DNA from: Marinosulfonomonas sp.
Lineage (GTDB): Bacteria; Pseudomonadota; Alphaproteobacteria; Rhodobacterales; Rhodobacteraceae
Direction of reading: 5' to 3'
NCBI GenBank assembly: GCA_015494385.1
Contig: WGBJ01000514.1
Coordinates: forward strand, 1-5,307
DNA: 5,307 nucleotides
Positions within the stretch are counted from its first letter, which is position 1; every line of letters starts with the position of its first letter. Positions 1 through 4,730 of the stretch are shown in pieces. A model generated the notes under the pieces. That model was not told the DNA's origin. It saw nothing but the letters and a program-made list of their open reading frames with translations, and made no database searches. The position numbers and the translations under genes were made by a program.

Positions 1-117
1 ATGCCCGACAGCCACCCCTTCCGGCTGGATGAGATTTACGACGCCGAAATCGAGGCGGCAACGCGGGATGCCTACCAACGGGACTACATGATGTTCGGAT
101 ATAAGGCGCTAAAGTAG
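1..117 (+). CDS. C-terminal end of an unidentified protein, possibly sulfotransferase-like (5' end outside window)
   Basis: Frame 1 is open from the first base to a TAG at 115-117 and gives 38 residues ending in RDYMMFGYKALK. The ATG at base 1 is probably an internal Met or an accident of the window edge, because a 38-residue protein with no visible upstream region would be unusual. The tail is rich in acidic and aromatic residues. A pattern of an acidic helix followed by Y-x-R-D-Y-x-x-F-G-Y resembles, from memory, the C-terminus of the sulfotransferase-family proteins common in Rhodobacteraceae, often annotated NodH-like. No catalytic or PAPS-binding motif lies inside the window, so the family call is weak. 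The gene converges on ptsN with 115 bp between the two stop codons, so it is not part of the minus-strand operon. Confidence 0.6.
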   Translation: MPDSHPFRLDEIYDAEIEAATRDAYQRDYMMFGYKALK

Positions 118-132
118 CCTGGAGCAAATCCA

Positions 133-144
133 ATTCAATTGAAT
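133..144. repeat. 12-bp perfect palindrome in the convergent intergenic region
   Basis: ATTCAATTGAAT is its own reverse complement and is AT-rich compared with the surrounding sequence. It lies 16 bp after the plus-strand stop codon and about 90 bp beyond the ptsN stop. It could be a protein-binding dyad or part of a transcription end signal, but one 12-bp palindrome can occur by chance. Confidence 0.4.
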
Positions 145-162
145 CCACCACCCAACCCGAAC

Positions 163-182
163 GCATTTGCTGGCGCAAACGC
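163..182 (-). terminator. Candidate terminator hairpin downstream of ptsN
   Basis: On the minus strand GCGTTTGC and GCAAATGC form an 8-bp stem with one G-T wobble around a 4-base GCCA loop. It begins about 50 nt after the ptsN stop, between two converging genes, where a terminator is expected. On the plus strand the wobble becomes an A-C mismatch, so the structure suits the ptsN side better. No clear U-run follows, so this is not a textbook intrinsic terminator. It could instead be an RNA 3' end-protecting hairpin, or chance. Confidence 0.35.
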
Positions 183-232
183 TGCCTCGGGCTGTGCGGT
201 GAATACAGGATTATGATGAGATTGGATGCGCT

Positions 233-697
233 CTAAGCTGCCTGTGACGCCTGCGTATCGGTCAAAAGCGTATGCAATGTCGCGGGGTCTGTGTTGGCCC
301 GCAGTTTGGCGCAAATGGCGCTGTCACGCATGGTGCGGGATACAAGGGCCAGCGCCTTCAGATGCTCGACGCCGGAATCAAGTGGCGCAAACAGGGTGAA
401 AACCAGATCGACGGGCTGACGGTCCACCGCGTCGAAATTCAGCGGCTTTTCAATTCGCAGGAAGGTGCCGACAACCGACTGCAAACCGGCAATGCGCGCG
501 TGGGGCAGGGCAACACCATGCCCGACCCCGGTTGGCCCCAGATTTTCACGATCCTGCAACGCTTTGGCCGCATCGGAGGCATCAATGCCATGCACCGCGG
601 AAGCGATCTCGCCCAATTGCTGGAAGAGACGCTTTTTACTGGTTGCCTGACCGATAACACGCACGGCTTCGGGCAAAAGAATATTCGAAAGTTCCAT
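233..697 (-). CDS. ptsN: PTS IIA-like nitrogen regulatory protein PtsN (EIIA-Ntr)
   Basis: This 154-residue protein is the terminal phospho-acceptor of the nitrogen phosphotransferase system (EI-Ntr, NPr, EIIA-Ntr). It is a cytoplasmic regulator that acts by protein contact, in other proteobacteria on potassium transport and sensor kinases, rather than by sugar uptake. The PTS EIIA type-2 domain covers almost the whole length. The signature ENLGPTGVGHGVALPHAR spans residues 51-68, with the predicted phosphorylated histidine at H66 and the conserved partner H60. Length matches the family (about 150-160). The ATG at 697 follows a GAAGG element at 701-705 with a short 3-nt spacer, and the N-terminus MELSNILLPEAV is typical, so this start is secure. 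It lies 35 nt after hpf and is the last gene of the cluster. The rapZ-npr genes that follow ptsN in E. coli are not here. Confidence 0.96.
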   Translation of the reverse strand: MELSNILLPEAVRVIGQATSKKRLFQQLGEIASAVHGIDASDAAKALQDRENLGPTGVGHGVALPHARIAGLQSVVGTFLRIEKPLNFDAVDRQPVDLVFTLFAPLDSGVEHLKALALVSRTMRDSAICAKLRANTDPATLHTLLTDTQASQAA

Positions 698-732
698 TTA
701 CCTTCACTTTACTCTGCCCAAAACCAATGGGC

Positions 733-1308
733 TTATTTAGCGTTCGATGGGTCTACCCAGCCAATATTCCCGTCATCACGACGATAGACCACGTTAATCC
801 CGCTATGTCCTTCGTTGCGGAAAACCAGAACCGGTGCCCCGGCCAATTCCATCTGCATCACGGCCTCGCCAACAGAAAGAGACGGTATTTTCGTCTCCAT
901 TTCGGCGATGATCATGGGCTGGAGTGTTTCAGGTTCCGATTCTTCCGAATTATCCGATCCGGCGAGGATATACGAGGAAGCGCCGGAAAGTTCAACCGGT
1001 TGCGAGCGTTCCCGATGATGATCCTTTAGCCTGCGCTTGTAACGGCGCAATTGTTTTTCCAGTTTATCGGCGCATTTTTCAAAAGCGGCATAGATTTCAT
1101 GGGCATGCGCCTTGGCCGATGCGGTCAATCCTGTCGAGAGATGGATGGTTGCCTCGCAGACGAATTCACTGGCGTCACGCGAAAATATAATCGTCGCGTC
1201 CGTCGGACGTTCGGCATATTTTTTGGCAACTGCGCCAAGTTCGTCTTTGACGTGAGTTTGAAGGGCTTCACCTACATCAATCTGTTTTCCGCTGATTTGG
1301 TACCGCAT
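733..1308 (-). CDS. hpf: Long-form ribosome hibernation promoting factor HPF (RaiA/YfiA family)
   Basis: This protein binds the 30S decoding region and inactivates ribosomes in stationary phase or starvation; long forms also pair ribosomes into 100S dimers. The 191 residues contain an N-terminal RaiA/S30AE domain (about 1-103, starting MRYQISGKQIDVGEAL), which includes the basic segment KQLRRYKRRLKDHHRER near 85-101. A Ser/Glu-rich linker follows (about 104-130), then the C-terminal dimerisation domain (about 131-187) with LVFRN at 161-165 and NVVYRRDDGNIGWVDP. The reading frame also allows a GTG at 1311, one codon earlier. I chose the ATG at 1308 because AAGGAG at 1314-1319 lies 5 nt from it but only 2 nt from the GTG, and relatives start MRYQISGKQ. 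It sits between rpoN and ptsN, as in many proteobacteria. The 70-nt gap after rpoN could allow separate expression. Confidence 0.95.
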   Translation of the reverse strand: MRYQISGKQIDVGEALQTHVKDELGAVAKKYAERPTDATIIFSRDASEFVCEATIHLSTGLTASAKAHAHEIYAAFEKCADKLEKQLRRYKRRLKDHHRERSQPVELSGASSYILAGSDNSEESEPETLQPMIIAEMETKIPSLSVGEAVMQMELAGAPVLVFRNEGHSGINVVYRRDDGNIGWVDPSNAK

Positions 1309-1370
1309 CACATCTCCTTAGGGTTAAAAGCTGAAATTGCCCCGCAACGCTGGCACAGAATGGGTTTCAT
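1308..1370 (-). CDS. Possible 20-codon leader ORF with a CxxC motif, stop/start-overlapping hpf
   Basis: The rpoN-hpf gap contains an ATG at 1370, 20 sense codons and a TGA at 1308-1310 that shares one base with the hpf ATG (TGATG). The peptide begins MKPILCQRCG, so C6 and C9 form a CxxC pair. The hpf ribosome-binding site lies within its last codons. If translated, it would couple translation to hpf or act as a leader peptide. Against this, there is no convincing ribosome-binding site before its ATG, only ACCGGG, and the same frame stays open back into the 3' end of rpoN. The gap is short enough for chance. It is a candidate only. Confidence 0.15.
   Translation of the reverse strand: MKPILCQRCGAISAFNPKEM
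1314..1319 (-). promoter_or_regulatory. Shine-Dalgarno site that decides the hpf start
   Basis: AAGGAG on the minus strand is the strongest ribosome-binding match in the window. Its 5-nt spacing to the ATG at 1308 favours that codon over the in-frame GTG at 1311. An out-of-frame ATG at 1313 immediately follows the site and is the last codon of the mini-ORF described at 1308-1370. Confidence 0.75.
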
Positions 1371-1378
1371 CCCGGTTA

Positions 1379-2707
1379 TCAGTTCAAATGATTTCTGTGG
1401 CCCGGCGATCTGTGGGGCGCTTGCTGTGCGGCCGCGATTTTGCGGCGCACAAACGATGATGGTATGTTCATACATCCCCTGTATTTGGCGACAGTTCGAC
1501 GGGCAATGTCAACTCCATCCGCGCGTAATTTTTTAACAATCGTATCATCAGACAGGGGCGAATCAGGTGATTCCTGCTCAATCATCTGGCGAATGGTCTG
1601 TTGCACGACATAGGCCGACACTTCACCGGTCATGCCCTTTTTCAGGCCAGCCCCCAGAAAAAACGACAGCGGATAAAGGGTGCCATCCAGTTCAAGGTTT
1701 TTTCCAGCGATGGCGCGTCCGATGGTGGATGGGTGCAGCGACAGTTTGTCGCCAAGGTCGCGGCGGGTCAGGGGGGTCATATGATGGGTGCCGTCAATGA
1801 AAAACCGATGCTGTTGGGCAACAATGGCCCGGGCAATCCGCAACAGTGTTTCCCCCCGATACTGGACCGCGCGGATCAGGTTTTGCGCACGGGTGTACTG
1901 GGTTTCGATATATTCCCGCGCTTTGGCATCGGCCTTGGCCTGTTCCAGCAGGTCGGAGTCGATCGTGAGGTCCGGCAGATAGTTTTCCGAAAGGGAAACA
2001 GAAATCCTGCGGTCCAGACCTATTTCAACAACAATATCCGCCACCAGCGGGCGGGAATCCGGATGATGATTTGTAACCGGTTCGGGTTTCAGGGTTTTCA
2101 GCAGGGCGGCAAAGGTTTCTATCTGTTCGTTCGGAACCCCCAGAACTTCGGACAGTTCAGCCCAATCGCTGTTCAGAATTTGGGGCGTGTGATCCAGCAG
2201 TTTTTCGGCAGTGTCCCGTTCAACCCCTTTTTCGACGATTTGCAGCAGCAGGCATTCGGTCAGGTTGCGCGCGCCAACGCCTGTGGGTTCGCAAGACTGG
2301 ATCGCCTGAATGGCCGTTTCAATATCGTCCTCGGTAACGCCCAGTGTTTGTGCTGTTTCGGCAATATCGGTTTCCAGATATCCGGTATCTGACAAATCGC
2401 CCGTCAGATAGTTGGCAATGTCGCTTGTCAGGGCGGACAGGGACATCATCGCCAGTTGCCGCCGGATGGATTCGCCAAGGGGGACAGTTTCAGCGACGGT
2501 ATTCAAGGCAAAATCATATGCGCTGGGGCTGTCTTTGGCCTTGGGCGGGGCGCCAATCACCAGCAGCGGGTTTTCCAGGGCTTCGGTGTGGATTTGTTCG
2601 ACCAGATCAACGGTCGGCAAACGCAGCATGGCCAGCGATTGACGCAGTTGCGGCGTCAGGGCAAGCGTTTGGGTTTGTTTCATGGACAGGGTGGATTTCA
2701 AGGCCAT
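1379..2707 (-). CDS. rpoN: RNA polymerase sigma-54 factor RpoN
   Basis: RpoN directs RNA polymerase to -24/-12 promoters and needs AAA+ enhancer-binding activators to open DNA. The 442 residues show region I (about 1-50, glutamine/leucine-rich, QTQTLALTPQLRQSLAMLRLP) and a short acidic region II typical of alphaproteobacteria. The core-binding region includes EPTGVGARNLTECLLLQI near 140-157. A helix-turn-helix lies around 316-350, and the RpoN box ARRTVAKYR is at 402-410. Length is slightly below E. coli (477), mostly because region II is short. The helix-turn-helix is divergent: HPSTIGRAIAGKN replaces the usual HESTVSR-type helix, and the following T/S-P-R-G turn is replaced by LDG. Residues after the box end in a basic tail, PHRSPGHRNHLN. 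The ATG at 2707 has AAAGGA at 2714-2719, 6 nt away. It starts 21 nt after lptB, so it is probably cotranscribed with the lpt genes. Confidence 0.95.
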   Translation of the reverse strand: MALKSTLSMKQTQTLALTPQLRQSLAMLRLPTVDLVEQIHTEALENPLLVIGAPPKAKDSPSAYDFALNTVAETVPLGESIRRQLAMMSLSALTSDIANYLTGDLSDTGYLETDIAETAQTLGVTEDDIETAIQAIQSCEPTGVGARNLTECLLLQIVEKGVERDTAEKLLDHTPQILNSDWAELSEVLGVPNEQIETFAALLKTLKPEPVTNHHPDSRPLVADIVVEIGLDRRISVSLSENYLPDLTIDSDLLEQAKADAKAREYIETQYTRAQNLIRAVQYRGETLLRIARAIVAQQHRFFIDGTHHMTPLTRRDLGDKLSLHPSTIGRAIAGKNLELDGTLYPLSFFLGAGLKKGMTGEVSAYVVQQTIRQMIEQESPDSPLSDDTIVKKLRADGVDIARRTVAKYRGCMNIPSSFVRRKIAAAQQAPHRSPGHRNHLN

Positions 2708-2728
2708 GATCTGTCCTTTCCAGTGTTG

Positions 2729-3490
2729 TCAGGAAACCCGGAAGTTTTGTCCCAGATAGACACGTTTGACGTTTTCGTCTTTGACCACCTCATCGGTGGT
2801 GCCGCTCATCAATACTTTGCCATCGTGCAGGATATAGGCGCGTTCCACGATTTCCAGCGTTTCGCGTACATTGTGGTCGGTGATCAGCACGCCGATACCG
2901 CGGGTTTTCAGCGCGGCCACCAGTTCGCGGATTTCACCAACCGCGATCGGATCAACCCCGGCAAAGGGTTCGTCCAGCAGCAGGTATTTCGGATTGGCCG
3001 CCAGACAGCGGGCAATTTCAACGCGGCGGCGTTCCCCGCCCGATAGCGACAGGGCCGAGGCACGGCGCAGGTGTTCGATCGAGAAATCACCCAGCAATTC
3101 CTCCAGCCGTTCGCGGCGCTTGTGGCGGTTGCGTTCGGATATTTCCAGAATGGCCAGAATGTTGTCTTCGACGCTCAGCCCGCGAAAGATGGATACCTCT
3201 TGCGGCAGATACCCGATTCCCAGTTTGGCACGGCGATACATCGGCAGCATGGTTACATTGCGCCCGTCGATCATCACCTGCCCGCCTTCGGGGGTGATCA
3301 GGCCGGCGATGGCATAGAAACAGGTGGTTTTTCCCGACCCGTTCGGCCCCAGCAGGGCTACGACCTCGCCACGGCCCAGATCGATACTGACGTCACGGAT
3401 CACCGGCCGCTTGCGATAGCTTTTGCGCAGGTTGCGGATTTGCAAGCCGCCGCTGCCATTGGCAACTGTCAGATCGGGGGCCTGTGCCAT
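2729..3490 (-). CDS. lptB: LPS export ABC transporter ATP-binding protein LptB
   Basis: LptB is the cytoplasmic ATPase that, with the LptF/LptG membrane subunits, extracts lipopolysaccharide from the inner membrane and drives it along the Lpt bridge. All ABC motifs are intact in the 253 residues: Walker A GPNGSGKT at 48-55, Q-loop Q97 in YLPQEVSIF, signature LSGGE at 149-153, Walker B YLLLDEP at 169-175 with catalytic E174, and the H-loop H206 in TDHNVRE. The FAGVDPIAV segment after Walker B and the C-terminal VKRVYLGQNFRV are characteristic of LptB rather than of amino-acid-uptake ATPases. About 12 N-terminal residues before the ABC fold are extra compared with E. coli LptB (241). The gene starts 3 nt after the lptA stop, so the two are likely translationally linked. 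lptF and lptG are not in the window. Confidence 0.97.
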   Translation of the reverse strand: MAQAPDLTVANGSGGLQIRNLRKSYRKRPVIRDVSIDLGRGEVVALLGPNGSGKTTCFYAIAGLITPEGGQVMIDGRNVTMLPMYRRAKLGIGYLPQEVSIFRGLSVEDNILAILEISERNRHKRRERLEELLGDFSIEHLRRASALSLSGGERRRVEIARCLAANPKYLLLDEPFAGVDPIAVGEIRELVAALKTRGIGVLITDHNVRETLEIVERAYILHDGKVLMSGTTDEVVKDENVKRVYLGQNFRVS

Positions 3491-3493
3491 AGA

Positions 3494-3997
3494 TCAGTTC
3501 CCGCCGGTTTGCAGGATGGATTTAACGCGCCCCTCAAGCGTGGCCTGCCCTGTGTTCAGGTCAACCACCATCTTGTTTGACGACAGCGCGCTTTGCCCTT
3601 GCGTCAGGATCACATTGCCGGTCATCACGATATTGCCGCTGTCGATGGAATATACCGCATCCGCCGCCTCTGCCGCCTCGGCGCCATTCACCAGAACGAC
3701 GTTGCCGGTTGCGTGCATTTTGGAGATCTTGCGCGGCCCGTCGCCGGTGGAATATTCAACCACAACGCGGTCGGCTGACAGGCGCATGGTGCCTTGCCCA
3801 ACAACCACATTGCCGCTGAACACAGCCGAGCCGTCCTCCTGGTTGATCTGCAACGTATCCGAGGAAACCTCGACCGGCTGGGTCGAATCGTGTTTCAATC
3901 CGCCAAACGCCACCTGGGTGCCTTGGGCTGTGGTGATTGCCGGTGTCAGAACCAGCAAAAGCGCCACGAAAACTGCGCGTAATTTGGTAAACATCAT
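3494..3997 (-). CDS. lptA: Periplasmic LPS transport protein LptA (OstA-like)
   Basis: LptA oligomerises as a beta-jellyroll bridge that carries lipopolysaccharide across the periplasm from LptC to LptD. The 167 residues open with a signal peptide: basic MMFTKLR, a hydrophobic core about 8-20, and likely cleavage after ITTA (24/25). The OstA/LptA_N domain fills the rest with spaced beta-strand repeats containing GNVVV (62-66), GNVVL (98-102), GNIVM and GNVIL (127-131), followed by SSNKMVVDLNTGQATLEG, typical of the family. Two adjacent ATGs are possible, at 3997 and 3994. GAGGGG at 4000-4005 is 2 nt from the first and 5 nt from the second, so MFTKLR may be the true start; the product is essentially unchanged. 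It lies 21 nt after lptC and 3 nt before lptB. Confidence 0.93.
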   Translation of the reverse strand: MMFTKLRAVFVALLLVLTPAITTAQGTQVAFGGLKHDSTQPVEVSSDTLQINQEDGSAVFSGNVVVGQGTMRLSADRVVVEYSTGDGPRKISKMHATGNVVLVNGAEAAEAADAVYSIDSGNIVMTGNVILTQGQSALSSNKMVVDLNTGQATLEGRVKSILQTGGN

Positions 3998-4018
3998 TTC
4001 CCCTCGAAATTCGGGCGA

Positions 4019-4627
4019 CTAGCCTTTTGGATCGTATACCAGCTTCACCCCACCCTTGAAAACCAGAAGATGCGCACCTTTTGCGCCATTTTGGCGTTCC
4101 AGCAGCATTTGTCCGGCTTCCAGCGCGCCCAAGGGGCCTGTGGCGGTGACTGTGCCATCGGTTTGGGCGCGGGTTTCGTTCAACGCAGCCGTCAGGCCCG
4201 AGGTGTTGATCACATAACCGGTCGAGGTTTCGATCTGCACCCCGCCTTGCAAGGTGACAACCTGCTTGCCGGTATCGATCACCCCGTTGTCCGAGGCAAT
4301 ATCGATCCGCCCGCCGGTGGCATCCTCGATCGTGGTGGTCAGGTCGGTGGCGGTGATGGTGTCGGGATTGTCGGGGTTTGGGCGGGCCGATTGGGCAATG
4401 ATCGAGATGGCTGAGCCATCCTCGGTCACACCGGCATAATTCGGCGCGCCGATCCGCTGTTCACGGGCCAGACCTTCGACATCGACTTTGGCATAGGGGA
4501 TCGACAGCGACGGGTCGATATTGCGCGAAAACAGGAACATCGTTGACAGGATGCCCAGCGCGACGATGGGCAGGATCACCTTGGTCCAGGCGATAAATCG
4601 GGAATAGCTGTTGTCGTAAGTGGTCAT
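4019..4627 (-). CDS. lptC: LPS export protein LptC, inner-membrane-anchored periplasmic subunit
   Basis: LptC anchors the periplasmic lipopolysaccharide bridge to the LptB2FG complex and passes substrate to LptA. The chosen 202-residue protein has a short cytoplasmic N-terminus (MTTYDNSYSRFIAWTK), one transmembrane helix about 16-34 (VILPIVALGILSTMFLF), and a periplasmic LptC/YrbK domain to the end. That domain has the expected beta-rich pattern: ISIIAQSARPNPDNPDTITATDL, then DNGVIDTGKQVVTLQGGVQI and GYVINTSGLTAAL. A GTG at 4678 would add 17 residues, MFCYSLG onward. I reject it because the extension is unlike the family and lacks a ribosome-binding site. The ATG at 4627 also lacks a strong one. 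Similarity at sequence level is low in this family, so context (next to lptA and lptB) adds much of the confidence. Confidence 0.9.
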   Translation of the reverse strand: MTTYDNSYSRFIAWTKVILPIVALGILSTMFLFSRNIDPSLSIPYAKVDVEGLAREQRIGAPNYAGVTEDGSAISIIAQSARPNPDNPDTITATDLTTTIEDATGGRIDIASDNGVIDTGKQVVTLQGGVQIETSTGYVINTSGLTAALNETRAQTDGTVTATGPLGALEAGQMLLERQNGAKGAHLLVFKGGVKLVYDPKG

Positions 4628-4643
4628 GCGGGAACCGTGCCAG
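4627..4643 (-). promoter_or_regulatory. Sigma-54-like -24/-12 element at the lptC start (candidate)
   Basis: On the minus strand CTGGCACGGTTCCCGCA gives a full -24 block TGGCACG. GG at 4640-4641 and GC at 4628-4629 are separated by exactly 10 bases, the invariant sigma-54 spacing. The -12 block is CCGC rather than TTGC. Transcription would start near 4617, inside lptC by about 10 bases, so it could not make a normal lptC message and could serve only downstream genes. It lies at the head of the cluster that encodes RpoN itself. A chance match remains the simplest alternative. Confidence 0.2.
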
Positions 4644-4730
4644 AATAACGGCGTCGGGCCAAGGGAATAGCAAAACACATAGGCGATGCCCCGCCGATTT
4701 GATCACGTCCGTGCGGCAGCAAGTGGCGCA
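4628..4730 (-). other. 103-bp rnd-lptC intergenic region, probable promoter region of the lpt-rpoN operon
   Basis: This is the largest gap on the minus strand, and the genes after it are tightly packed, so the operon promoter is expected here or inside the 3' end of rnd. I see no clear sigma-70 promoter; matches such as TTGCTG followed by AAAT-rich bases are weak. A short GGCG/CGCC inverted repeat at 4682-4695 is followed on the minus strand by TATGTGTTTTG, which could be a weak terminator for rnd, and a CACG/CGTG dyad lies at 4704-4713. None of these is convincing alone. Confidence 0.35.

Noticed and set aside
272..787. 171-codon plus-strand frame across ptsN and the end of hpf
   Set aside because: It is antisense to two confident genes, has no recognisable domain and no ribosome-binding site that I can see.
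1330..1352. Minus-strand GG-N10-GC in the hpf leader as a sigma-54 promoter
   Set aside because: Only the GG and GC match; the rest of the -24 and -12 blocks fail, so it is within chance expectation for GC-rich DNA.
1351..1366. TGGCAC on the plus strand in the rpoN-hpf gap as a sigma-54 -24 element
   Set aside because: The bases at the -12 position read GGGT instead of TTGC, so the invariant GC is missing, and the direction would run antisense into rpoN.
1379..1480. Frameshift at the 3' end of rpoN, because an alternative frame stays open into the gap
   Set aside because: The RpoN box and the following IPSS-x-x-R-R-K segment are in the main frame, and sigma-54 proteins normally end soon after, so the tail is simply a short extension.
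1601..2392. 263-codon open frame on the plus strand opposite rpoN
   Set aside because: It lies wholly antisense to a clearly conserved sigma-54 gene, has no recognisable domain, and its low-complexity Gln/Phe/Gly-rich sequence reads like the complement of rpoN codon bias.
4019..4678. Longer lptC starting from the GTG at 4678
   Set aside because: The added 17 residues are unlike LptC N-termini, there is no ribosome-binding site before the GTG, and the ATG at 4627 gives the expected short cytoplasmic tail before the membrane helix.
4682..4695. Intrinsic terminator after rnd
   Set aside because: The stem is only 4 bp and the following T-rich stretch is interrupted, so I do not call it as a feature of its own.
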